Made by a program: the position numbers and the translations under genes
In this document: piece by piece, positions 57,197 to 64,000 of the stretch
Layout: every line of letters starts with the position of its first letter
Numbering within the stretch: the stretch's first letter is position 1
NCBI GenBank assembly: GCA_934476235.1
Contig: CAKSNL010000004.1
Coordinates: forward strand, 1-64,000
Source of the DNA: an uncultured Clostridia bacterium
Lineage (GTDB): Bacteria > Bacillota > Clostridia > CAKSNL01 > HGM11501
Reading direction: 5' to 3'
Length of the DNA stretch: 64,000 bases
The notes under the pieces: generated by a model
What the model saw: the letters and a program-made list of their open reading frames with translations, nothing else
Told to the model about the DNA's origin: nothing
The model's database searches: none

Positions 57197-58726
57197 ATGA
57201 TTTCAAAAGTAAACAGCGCTGCGCTCATCGGCGTCACGGGCTTTCCCGTTACCGTTGAGGCGGACTCCTTCCGCGGTCTGCCGTCGTTTGACATTGTCGG
57301 ACTGCCGGACACTGCGGTCAAGGAATCCAAGGAGCGCGTTAAGGCGGCGCTCAGAAATTCGGGCTTTGACCTGCCGCCTCAGAAAACGGTCATAAACCTT
57401 GCTCCGGCGGACATTAAAAAAGAGGGCAGCGTTTTTGACCTTGCCATCGCCGTTGCTCTTTTGATTTCGGACGGTAAGATTGAAAACGCAAAGGCGGAGG
57501 GCTGCGCCTTCTTCGGCGAGCTCAGCCTTGCCGGGGAGGTAAAGCGCATCAACGGCGCTCTTCCCCTAGCGCTTTCCGCTTCGGAAAGCGGGCTTTCGTC
57601 CGTTTTCGTTCCGGAGGAAAACGCAAAGGAGGCGTCCTTAGCCTCCGGCGTCACGGTCTACGGTGTGAAGAATCTTTACGAGGTTTTCTGCCACTTGTCC
57701 GGCGATGAGCCGCTCACTCCCACGGTGTCTGACCCCGAAGAACTTATGAAAAAAGCCTGCGTGTATGACGTGGACTTTTCCGACGTTAAGGGTCAGCCCC
57801 GCTTAAAGCGCGCGTTTGAGATTGCGGCGGCGGGCGGTCACAACGTTATCGTAATCGGCTCCCCCGGTTCGGGAAAATCCATGCTTGCCAAAAGGCTTCC
57901 GACCATTCTTCCCGACATGTCGGTCTCGGAGGCTATTGACACTACAAGAGTATACTCCGCGGCGGGGCTTCTGGATTCGGATATGCCGATGGTATCGGCG
58001 CGCCCCTTCCGCGCGCCCCATCACAACATCTCGCTTCCCGGTCTTATCGGCGGCGGGGCGGACGCGAAGCCCGGCGAGGTTTCGCTTGCCCACAACGGAG
58101 TTTTGTTTCTGGACGAATTTTTAGAGTTTCATCCCAAAGCGCTTGAAGGCATGCGCCAGCCCTTGGAGGACGGTAAGGTGACAATTTCGCGCGCCGCGGC
58201 AGTTAATACATACCCCTGCAAAATGGTGCTCGTTTTGGCGGCAAACCCGTGTCCGTGCGGATATTACGGGGATAAAAGGCGCCGCTGCACCTGCTCGCAG
58301 ACTGCGGTCAACCGCTATCTTTCCAAAATGAGCGGACCGCTCCTAGACAGAATGGACATTCAGGTCGAAGCGTCAAGCCTGACCTTTGATGTGCTGACGG
58401 AAAAAAGCGGCGAAACAAGCGCTCAGGTCAAAAAAAGAGTAGAAGCTGCGCGCGCCGCGCAGAAAAAGCGCTACGGCGACGGCATGTTAAATTCCGACCT
58501 TAAGACCGAGGAGCAGCTTTCAAAATACTGTGCTTTAGACTCCTCCGAGCGCGCCTTTCTGGAGGACGCTTTTAAAAAGCTCGGGCTTTCCGTCCGCGCG
58601 TACGCCTCGATTTTATCTATTGCCCGGACGATTGCCGACCTTGAAGAAAGCGAAAACATACTTTTTGAGCATCTTTCCGAGGCGATAAGCTACAGAAGGC
58701 TTGAAAATAAATATTGGAACAGGTGA
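57197..58726 (+). CDS. YifB/ComM-family magnesium-chelatase-like AAA ATPase
   Basis: A 509-residue protein of family length. The N-terminal ChlI-like domain (FDIVGLPDTAVKESKERVKAAL) is followed by an AAA core (VIGSPGSGKSMLAKRLPTIL Walker A, GVLFLDEFLEFHPKALEGMR Walker B, sensor regions) and a C-terminal Cys-rich zinc motif CPCGYYGDKRRRCTC. ComM-type proteins promote branch migration during natural transformation. Start behind aaggag. Confidence 0.93.
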   Translation: MISKVNSAALIGVTGFPVTVEADSFRGLPSFDIVGLPDTAVKESKERVKAALRNSGFDLPPQKTVINLAPADIKKEGSVFDLAIAVALLISDGKIENAKAEGCAFFGELSLAGEVKRINGALPLALSASESGLSSVFVPEENAKEASLASGVTVYGVKNLYEVFCHLSGDEPLTPTVSDPEELMKKACVYDVDFSDVKGQPRLKRAFEIAAAGGHNVIVIGSPGSGKSMLAKRLPTILPDMSVSEAIDTTRVYSAAGLLDSDMPMVSARPFRAPHHNISLPGLIGGGADAKPGEVSLAHNGVLFLDEFLEFHPKALEGMRQPLEDGKVTISRAAAVNTYPCKMVLVLAANPCPCGYYGDKRRRCTCSQTAVNRYLSKMSGPLLDRMDIQVEASSLTFDVLTEKSGETSAQVKKRVEAARAAQKKRYGDGMLNSDLKTEEQLSKYCALDSSERAFLEDAFKKLGLSVRAYASILSIARTIADLEESENILFEHLSEAISYRRLENKYWNR

Positions 58727-58730
58727 AGCT

Positions 58731-59426
58731 ATGACAAAGAAAAAATCAACCGTAAACGACAAGATAAATCTGATTGTGCGCGTGCTTTTCGTAATCGCAT
58801 TCATTGAAACGATCCTGACCTCCGTGCTGGAGAACGATTATTCGAGCATTATCAACGCGTTTACCGCCGTTTTGGGCTTTTCGCTCACGTTTATTCCGGA
58901 GGCGGTCGAAAACATCACGAAAAACCGCGTCCGCTTCGGAAGCGGGATGAAGATTGCCATCGTGCTCTTTATTTTCGGCTCGGAGCTTTTGGGCGAAATC
59001 AGGAGCTTTTACGAAATCATTCCCTGGTGGGACGATTTACTTCACTCGGTTTCCGGCGTCATACTGGGACTTATCGGGTTCATGCTGGTATACTCCCTTA
59101 ACGAATCGGAAAAAAGTAGCGTTAATTTAAGCCCCGTGTTCGTTTCCCTCTTTGCGTTCTGCTTCGCTCTGGCGTGCGGCGCGCTCTGGGAGATATTCGA
59201 GTTCTCGGGCGACAGGCTCTTTAATATGGATATGCAAAAGTTCCGTCCGCCCAAGGGGACGACCGAGCTTGTGACAGATACCTGGCGATATGACGCCGGG
59301 CTTATCGACACTATGACCGATATTATCATGGACGCGGTAAGCGCCCTCGCGGTCTCCGTCCTCGGCTTCATCAAGATTAAGGCGGGCAAGTGGAGAAAAG
59401 AAAAGCTTACCGGAAAAGAAAATTAA
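58731..59426 (+). CDS. DUF2238-like polytopic membrane protein
   Basis: A 231-residue protein with six to seven helices. Conserved polar residues lie in helices or loops: WWDDLLHSVSG, ALWEIFEFSGD and DTMTDIIMDAVSA. That Asp/His/Glu pattern is the one seen in the DUF2238/YjdF group, whose function is unknown. The start follows aggtgaagct, 4 bases after yifB stops. Confidence 0.7.
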   Translation: MTKKKSTVNDKINLIVRVLFVIAFIETILTSVLENDYSSIINAFTAVLGFSLTFIPEAVENITKNRVRFGSGMKIAIVLFIFGSELLGEIRSFYEIIPWWDDLLHSVSGVILGLIGFMLVYSLNESEKSSVNLSPVFVSLFAFCFALACGALWEIFEFSGDRLFNMDMQKFRPPKGTTELVTDTWRYDAGLIDTMTDIIMDAVSALAVSVLGFIKIKAGKWRKEKLTGKEN

Positions 59427-59459
59427 AATAAGGGTGTGCATTATGCACACCCTTATTTT
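59425..59459. terminator. Bidirectional terminator (GTGTGCA stem)
   Basis: aaaataagggtgtgca / tgcacacccttatttt with a tta loop, between convergent genes; resembles the hairpins at 31835 and 33994. Confidence 0.9.
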
Positions 59460-60735
59460 AGTTTAAAAACAGTATTTCTTCCTGCCTTGCCGTGTCCGCA
59501 TTTATATAGGCATAAAAGCTTCTGCCCTCTATCGTGCCGGGAATTTCATAGCAGTAAACCTCGCCCGAATACTCGGTCGGGATGACCGCAAGGCGTATGT
59601 TTTCCGTTTCAAAGTCCCCGCTTAAGGCAATATCCTCCGCCTTTACGGCGGGCTTACTTAAGTTTCTTATTCTGTGGTTTAATAAATATCCGTCCGCGGA
59701 AAATCCCGTGACAGAGCCCGAGTCCTTCGCGATCTGCACCTTTACAAGGTCGGGATACATTATAACGCCGCCCTCTGAAGCCGCAAAGTTAAAGGTCGCC
59801 GTCACGCCCTCGTCCGCGCAATAAGTCCTTACGAGGTCTTTATAGCCGATTGAGGCGGCATATTCCTTCGCGATTGCGGCGCACTCGTCAAGCGAAAGCC
59901 TCGGGTCGGAAAACACACGGCTCGAGGTCATGGAAAGCGGCATCGCCCCGTGCTTTGAAATTTCCACCGAGTAATGCGTGTTTGCCGAGTCGCCCGAAAA
60001 AACGTATGAGGCGATGAGCCCGTCCGTCTCCCCCGCCGGCACCAAAACCACCCGGCCGCCGAGACATTCCATGGCTTTTTTAAGCGCGGTCTCCGAATCC
60101 GCCTCGCCGAGCGACTTTAGCATTGCGGAATTTAACGTGTTCATATGCTCGGAAAAAGGACCCTTGTAGCTTATCCCTCCGTAATCGGAAAACGCGTCCG
60201 TCTCTATTTTGGCTATGGCTCCGCCAAAAGCGGGCACCGCCTCCTCTGCCTCCGAGAGCGACATCTCGCCGGACGCGACCTTATCCTTTATCCCGCCGAG
60301 CGCGTTTTTAAGCTCCGACGCATGGCGCGAAAGCTCAAGAAAGGTCTTTTTCTCCCCGTCCGTCGGCGCGCCGCCGTCCGAATGAATGAGCGCCGAAGCC
60401 TTTGAATAGTCCGCCGCCTGATTTAAAAATTCCGTGATTTTAGCCGCCCCCTCGTCGCCCGAGGAGAGCTCCGAAAGGTCGGATATCGCGAAGGCGGACG
60501 CAGACCTTATCTCCGACGCGCTTTTTATTAAAGAGTGCGAGTCGGAGCTTAGCGCCGCCTTTAAAAGCGCGGTGTCAATCTTATCCACGTTCTCCAAAAG
60601 CTCATAAAATGAGCGCGAGAGGTCCGACCCTAACTTTCTTTCAAGTTTTTTCGCGTTCGCCGTCTGCACGGAGGCAAACGCCGCCGTCAGCACCAAAAGC
60701 AATGATAATATTACCGCCGTGCTTTTTTTCTGCAT
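59458..60735 (-). CDS. ypeB: Germination protein YpeB-like
   Basis: A 425-residue exported protein: a signal peptide or anchor at about 5-27, a helical region with FLNQAADYSKASALI, and two C-terminal PepSY-like units (CAAIAKEYAASIGYKDLV and IALSGDFETENIRLAVIPTEY), ending in YAYINADTARQEEI. In Bacillus, YpeB stabilises the cortex-lytic enzyme SleB in the spore and is encoded next to it. No sleB is beside it here. Start after aaaaggagcg. Confidence 0.8.
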   Translation of the reverse strand: MQKKSTAVILSLLLVLTAAFASVQTANAKKLERKLGSDLSRSFYELLENVDKIDTALLKAALSSDSHSLIKSASEIRSASAFAISDLSELSSGDEGAAKITEFLNQAADYSKASALIHSDGGAPTDGEKKTFLELSRHASELKNALGGIKDKVASGEMSLSEAEEAVPAFGGAIAKIETDAFSDYGGISYKGPFSEHMNTLNSAMLKSLGEADSETALKKAMECLGGRVVLVPAGETDGLIASYVFSGDSANTHYSVEISKHGAMPLSMTSSRVFSDPRLSLDECAAIAKEYAASIGYKDLVRTYCADEGVTATFNFAASEGGVIMYPDLVKVQIAKDSGSVTGFSADGYLLNHRIRNLSKPAVKAEDIALSGDFETENIRLAVIPTEYSGEVYCYEIPGTIEGRSFYAYINADTARQEEILFLN

Positions 60736-60784
60736 AAAATTCGCTCCTTTTTATTAAGTTTTTCCGCGCACGAAATTTTTATGC

Positions 60785-60825
60785 AAAAAAAAATAAAAGA
60801 CCGGTTGCCCGGTCTTTATTTTTTT
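60785..60825 (-). terminator. Terminator of the ferredoxin gene
   Basis: aataaaagaccgg / ccggtctttatt with one bulged A and a ttgc loop, flanked by A- and T-runs. Confidence 0.85.
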
Positions 60826-60994
60826 ACTCTGCCTGAGGAGCGTCAACGGGACAGACACCTGCGCATGCACCGCAGTCGATGCACTTATCGGGATCTATCA
60901 CGTACTTGCCGTCACCCTCGGAAATAGCTTCAACGGGGCAGCCTTCCGCGCAGGAACCGCAAGAAATGCAATCGTCGTTAATTTTGTATGCCAT
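60824..60994 (-). CDS. 2[4Fe-4S] ferredoxin
   Basis: A 56-residue clostridial ferredoxin, complete. Each half has a CxxCxxCxxxCP motif: CISCGSCAEGCP (about 9-20) and CIDCGACAGVCP (about 38-49), giving two cubane clusters. Start MAYKINDD after ggaggtg. It is an electron carrier for hydrogenases, pyruvate-ferredoxin oxidoreductase and similar enzymes. It is monocistronic with its own promoter and terminator. Confidence 0.97.
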   Translation of the reverse strand: MAYKINDDCISCGSCAEGCPVEAISEGDGKYVIDPDKCIDCGACAGVCPVDAPQAE

Positions 60995-61027
60995 CTGTTA
61001 CACCTCCCTTTTGACCTTCTTTCTTAC

Positions 61028-61055
61028 ATTTTATCAGATTTTTTAAAAAATACAA
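61028..61055 (-). promoter_or_regulatory. Promoter of the ferredoxin gene
   Basis: Minus-strand TTGTAT (61050-61055), 16 bp, TAAAAT (61028-61033). Confidence 0.6.
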
Positions 61056-61116
61056 GAGCTTTTTCAATATTTTTTATAAATTTATTTTAAACCTTTCATT
61101 TAAATTGCAAAATGGC

Positions 61117-61145
61117 TTGTAATTTTCCTGTTTTTCCGATATAAT
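61117..61145 (+). promoter_or_regulatory. Promoter of the PTS-IIC/dus pair
   Basis: TTGTAA (61117-61122), 17 bp, TATAAT (61140-61145). Confidence 0.8.
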
Positions 61146-61173
61146 TAAAGGGAATAAAATGGGGAGGTTTAAA

Positions 61174-62241
61174 ATGAAAAACTTAAAAAACTATTTGAAC
61201 AGGCTTTTTATTGACGGTCTTTCCGGCATGGCTCTGGGACTTTTCGCCACGCTTATTATCGGCACGATAATAAAGCAGATAGGCTCGTACATTCCCGGTC
61301 CTTTGGGCTATTACCTCGTTCTGATCGGGCAGTGCGCGTCTCTTTTAACGGGTGCGGGCATCGGCATCGGCGTTGCGGTAAAGCTCAACGAAAAAGCTCC
61401 GCTTTTGGTCATCTCTTCAGCGGCGGCGGGGCTTATCGGCGCATACGCGTCAAAAATCATTGCGGGCACATTTTATGCGGATAATGTATTCACCTTCTCC
61501 GCACCCGGCGAACCGCTCGGCGCATTCATCGCCGCGTATACGGCAATTGAGGTCGGCAGGCTTGTTTCGGGAAAAACTCCTGTCGATATCATCGTAACGC
61601 CTTTTGTCACGATAATATCGGGCTCCGCAGTCGGTTTGCTGCTCGGACCTCCGATATCCGGATTTATGGCGTTTTTGGGCAATCTTGTAAACATCAATGT
61701 TGACGAGCACCACATAATCGGAAGCATCATCGTTTCCGTTCTGATGGGCATTTTCTTAACGCTTCCTATAAGCTCCGCCGCAATCGGCATTTCAATGGGA
61801 CTTTCCGGCCTTGCCGCCGGCGCGGCGACCATCGGTTGCTGCGCGAATATGATCGGCTTTGCCGCGATAAGCTACCGCGAAAACCGCTTCGGCGGCGCGG
61901 TTGCTCAGGGACTGGGCACAAGCATGCTCCAGATGCCGAACATCGTTAAAAAGCCCGTTATCTGGCTTCCGGCAATCATTTCAAGCGCAATCCTCGCGCC
62001 CGTTTCCACCTCGATGGGAATGATTTCAAATTCCATCGGCTCCGGCATGGGCACGGCGGGTCTTGTCGGTCCCATAAACACTTACATAACCATGACGGCG
62101 GACGGGATGAGCCCGCTTGTCACAATGGTCGAGATTATCTCGATGTACTTTTTGTTCCCGGCGCTCATCTCGCTTTTCTGCTCTGAAATTATGAGAAAAT
62201 TCGGCATTATCAAAGAAGGAGATCTGCGCCTTGACCTGTAA
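61174..62241 (+). CDS. PTS IIC-like membrane permease (PTS_EIIC_2 type)
   Basis: A 355-residue protein with about eight to ten helices. Opening: YLNRLFIDGLSGMALGLFATL. Later segments rich in Gly/Pro are ISGSAVGLLLGPPISGFMAFLG, VDEHHIIGSI and LPISSAAIGISMGLSGLAAG. The DEHH motif and Gly-rich hairpins match the stand-alone PTS_EIIC_2 group, which is often found without IIA/IIB partners, so sugar phosphotransfer is not assured. GGGGAGG precedes the chosen ATG by 5-6 bases. It overlaps the dus gene by 11 bases. Confidence 0.75.
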   Translation: MKNLKNYLNRLFIDGLSGMALGLFATLIIGTIIKQIGSYIPGPLGYYLVLIGQCASLLTGAGIGIGVAVKLNEKAPLLVISSAAAGLIGAYASKIIAGTFYADNVFTFSAPGEPLGAFIAAYTAIEVGRLVSGKTPVDIIVTPFVTIISGSAVGLLLGPPISGFMAFLGNLVNINVDEHHIIGSIIVSVLMGIFLTLPISSAAIGISMGLSGLAAGAATIGCCANMIGFAAISYRENRFGGAVAQGLGTSMLQMPNIVKKPVIWLPAIISSAILAPVSTSMGMISNSIGSGMGTAGLVGPINTYITMTADGMSPLVTMVEIISMYFLFPALISLFCSEIMRKFGIIKEGDLRLDL

Positions 62242-63142
62242 AGTCTACTTAGCGCCCATGGCGGGAGTCGCCGACGAGGTGATGAGGAGAGTTTCGTCCC
62301 GTTTCGGGCACTTTCTCCCGTTCACGGAAATGATAAGCGCAAAGGCGCTTCACTATAACGATAAGAAGACCGCGCTCCTTCTCCCCTCGGAGTATGAGGG
62401 GAAAATGATTGTGCAGATTTTCGGGCACGAGACAAAGATTATGGCGGAGGGTGCAAAAAAAGTCGAGCCATATGCGACCGAGATCAACATCAATATGGGC
62501 TGCCCGATGCCGAAGATCGCGAATAACGGGGACGGGAGCTCGCTCATGGCGGACCCCGAAAGAGCCGGCGAAATCGTCTCCGCCGTAAAGGGTGCGACTC
62601 ATCTTCCCGTTTCGGTAAAATTCCGAAAGGGCATATCGTCCGACACGGCGGCGGACTTTGCGCGCGTTTTGGAGCACGCCGGGGCGGACAGGCTCTATAT
62701 TCACGGGCGGACCAAGGAGCAGCTCTACAGCGGAAAAGCCGACCTTGACACCATAAAAAGCGTCGTCTCATCCGTAAACATTCCCGTCACGGGAAACGGC
62801 GATATATTTTCCTATGCCGACGCGGAAAACATGATTAATAAAACCGGGTGCGAATCCGTTATGGTCGGGCGGGGAGCGCTCGGCAATCCCTTTATTTTCC
62901 GCGAGCTTGACTTAAACGGCGAGTGCGAAGCGCCGGGGTCGGAGGAACGGCTCTCGGCGGCAATCATGCATTTAGACCTTGCGGTAAGTCTTAAGGGCTT
63001 GCGGCGCGGAGTTTTGGAATCGCGCAAGCACATCGCGTGGTATCTAAAATCACTTCCCGGCGCGGCGAAGATCCGTGCCGAGCTTTTCACCGAATCCGAC
63101 CCCGAAAAAATCAGGGCGCTTATTAACTCATTAAAAAAATAA
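62231..63142 (+). CDS. dus: tRNA-dihydrouridine synthase
   Basis: A 303-residue TIM-barrel flavoprotein with TTG start (aaggagat 7 bases upstream). VYLAPMAGVADEVMRRV is the FMN-binding start, ININMGCPMPKIANNGDGSSLM contains the catalytic Cys, RLYIHGRTKEQLYSG and VTGNGDIFSYADAENMI are the FMN phosphate contacts, and VMVGRGALGNPFIF closes the barrel. It reduces uridines in the tRNA D-loop with NADPH. Confidence 0.93.
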   Translation: MTCKVYLAPMAGVADEVMRRVSSRFGHFLPFTEMISAKALHYNDKKTALLLPSEYEGKMIVQIFGHETKIMAEGAKKVEPYATEININMGCPMPKIANNGDGSSLMADPERAGEIVSAVKGATHLPVSVKFRKGISSDTAADFARVLEHAGADRLYIHGRTKEQLYSGKADLDTIKSVVSSVNIPVTGNGDIFSYADAENMINKTGCESVMVGRGALGNPFIFRELDLNGECEAPGSEERLSAAIMHLDLAVSLKGLRRGVLESRKHIAWYLKSLPGAAKIRAELFTESDPEKIRALINSLKK

Positions 63143-63143
63143 A

Positions 63144-63172
63144 AGAGAACGGAATTAAATTCCGTTCTCTTC
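63144..63172. terminator. Bidirectional terminator between dus and the HAD gene
   Basis: agagaacggaatt / aattccgttctct with flanking A- and T-runs. Confidence 0.88.
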
Positions 63173-63853
63173 TTTTATGATATCATATACCTCATAAAGC
63201 GTTTTTGCCTCGCGCCAGACATTAACTCCCCTGTCGTTTTCATTCCCCTCGGGGTTGAACCACACGGTACGGATGCCCGCGTTGTTGCCGCCCGAAATAT
63301 CACTCGATAGCGAGTCGCCGACGATGACGGTCTTTTCCCTGTCGACATTTCTTATGCTCTTGAAGCACTCGTCAAAAAACCGCTTTTCAGGCTTCGGGCT
63401 GCCGATGATGCCGGAAATGAATATCCCGTCCATAATGCCCAAAAGCCCGGACTTTTGAGCCTTTTTCATCTGCGTTTCGGCATATCCGTTGGTGACGATG
63501 TACTGGCGAACGCCTTCGGCTTTGAGCGATTTTGTAACGCTGAGCGCTCCGTCGTTTAGGAAAACCGCCTCGCCCAGGTTCTTTCTGTAGACTTCGTTCA
63601 CGCGCGCAATGTCAAGCGAAATGCCGATAGTATCGAAAAATTCGCGAAAGCGGAGTGTAAAAATCCCGTCATAATCAAGCTCACCCTTTTCATAGCGTTT
63701 CCAGCATGAATCGTTGACGCGCGAATAAAGCGCGATGTCTTCCTCGCCCGGTACATAGCCGAATGAGGAAAGCGCCTTATAAAGCGCCTCATGCTCCGCC
63801 TTTTTAAAGTCCATCAGTGTGCCGTCAATATCCCAGAGAACAATATCAAACAT
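63155..63853 (-). CDS. HAD-superfamily phosphatase (YjjG-type, nucleotidase-like)
   Basis: A 232-residue HAD protein: DIVLWDIDGTLMDFKKAEHEAL carries the DxD nucleophile, IVTNGYAETQMKKAQKSG is motif II with Thr, PKPEKRFFDECF gives the Lys, and VIVGDSLSSDISGGNNAGI is motif IV. The cap and length fit YjjG-type 5'-nucleotidases that act on non-canonical nucleotides. Its start overlaps the stop of the EamA gene. Confidence 0.88.
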   Translation of the reverse strand: MFDIVLWDIDGTLMDFKKAEHEALYKALSSFGYVPGEEDIALYSRVNDSCWKRYEKGELDYDGIFTLRFREFFDTIGISLDIARVNEVYRKNLGEAVFLNDGALSVTKSLKAEGVRQYIVTNGYAETQMKKAQKSGLLGIMDGIFISGIIGSPKPEKRFFDECFKSIRNVDREKTVIVGDSLSSDISGGNNAGIRTVWFNPEGNENDRGVNVWREAKTLYEVYDIIKEENGI

Positions 63854-64000
63854 GCTTTATCTCCTTTTCCGGAAGCTGAGCCAAAACTATCGCCGCAAAT
63901 ATCAAAACGCATCCGGCTATCTTGATAAGCTTGACCGGGTTTGACTCCGGCTGGAGAATCATCCCGGCGATAAGCGCGAAAACTGACTCTAAGCTCATTA
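63846..64000 (-). CDS. EamA/DMT-family transporter, C-terminal end only (runs off the window)
   Basis: 50 codons are visible on the minus strand: SLESVFALIAGMILQPES, then KIAGCVLIFAAIVLAQLPEKE. This is the last two helices of a drug/metabolite-type transporter, where the glutamate-containing LESVFA segment and ILAQLP-like ending are typical. The stop overlaps the HAD start by a few bases, so the two genes form an operon. Confidence 0.75.
   Translation of the reverse strand, partial: MSLESVFALIAGMILQPESNPVKLIKIAGCVLIFAAIVLAQLPEKEIKHV

Noticed and set aside
1..64000. CRISPR arrays, prophage, complete insertion sequences, riboswitches
   Set aside because: No regularly spaced repeats, phage structural genes, integrase or IS ends, or riboswitch-like long leaders were seen. 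The only mobile-type gene is the single RAYT.

Overview
The window looks like the chromosome of an anaerobic, endospore-lineage Clostridia bacterium (Bacillota), most plausibly an uncultured gut member. Support: a spoIIGA-sigE-sigG locus, a YpeB germination protein, two rubrerythrins with a PerR-type regulator, copper-amine-oxidase stalk domains on a secreted protein, AraC-controlled host-glycan genes, and sigma-A promoters with 17-bp spacers. I could run no database search, so family names come from motifs read by eye.

Layout. 1-10.6 kb: tRNA-Thr, a small membrane protein, a 1,663-residue secreted multidomain protein, an HPr-kinase-like / PqqD / S26-peptidase trio, then a minus-strand operon sigma factor - small membrane protein - membrane protein - PrsW protease, and a repeat-VanZ protein. 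10.7-27.3 kb: one long minus-strand surface-glycan operon of 16 genes behind a single strong promoter. It holds a bacillosamine-type sugar pathway, a priming sugar transferase, glycosyltransferases, polymerase, flippase, two LicD, a TagD-like cytidylyltransferase and two FrhB-like iron-sulfur proteins. 27.4-34.3 kb: a decayed MATE gene; a plus-strand operon resembling Bacillus ydjGHI (zinc ribbon, TPM, frameshifted repeat protein, SPFH); a broken XRE regulator; an aminotransferase opposite an AraC regulator; and a decayed tautomerase. 34.3-39.9 kb: rubrerythrin, two ATC-hydrolase-like genes, reverse rubrerythrin with perR, then truncated sigG, sigE, spoIIGA and lepB.

40-49 kb: tRNA-Val followed by tRNA-derived direct repeats, an ADP-ribosylglycohydrolase facing an AraC-RAYT pair, a GH109-like / nucleotidyltransferase / hexosamine-kinase operon facing another AraC, and a D,D-carboxypeptidase. 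49-64 kb: mainly housekeeping genes (radC, tRNA-Pro, recG, fakA-like, Asp23-like, cytidylate-kinase-like, coaX, yifB, ypeB-like, a ferredoxin, a PTS-IIC-like permease, dus, a HAD phosphatase) and the end of an EamA transporter.

Several genes are eroded: MATE, XRE, tautomerase, sigG, a small repeat protein and a DUF6198-like fragment. The candidates for undescribed biology are the HprK-PqqD-S26 trio, the sigma/membrane/PrsW operon, the tRNA-Val repeat locus, and the truncated sigG beside an intact sigE. I saw no CRISPR array, prophage or recognisable riboswitch.
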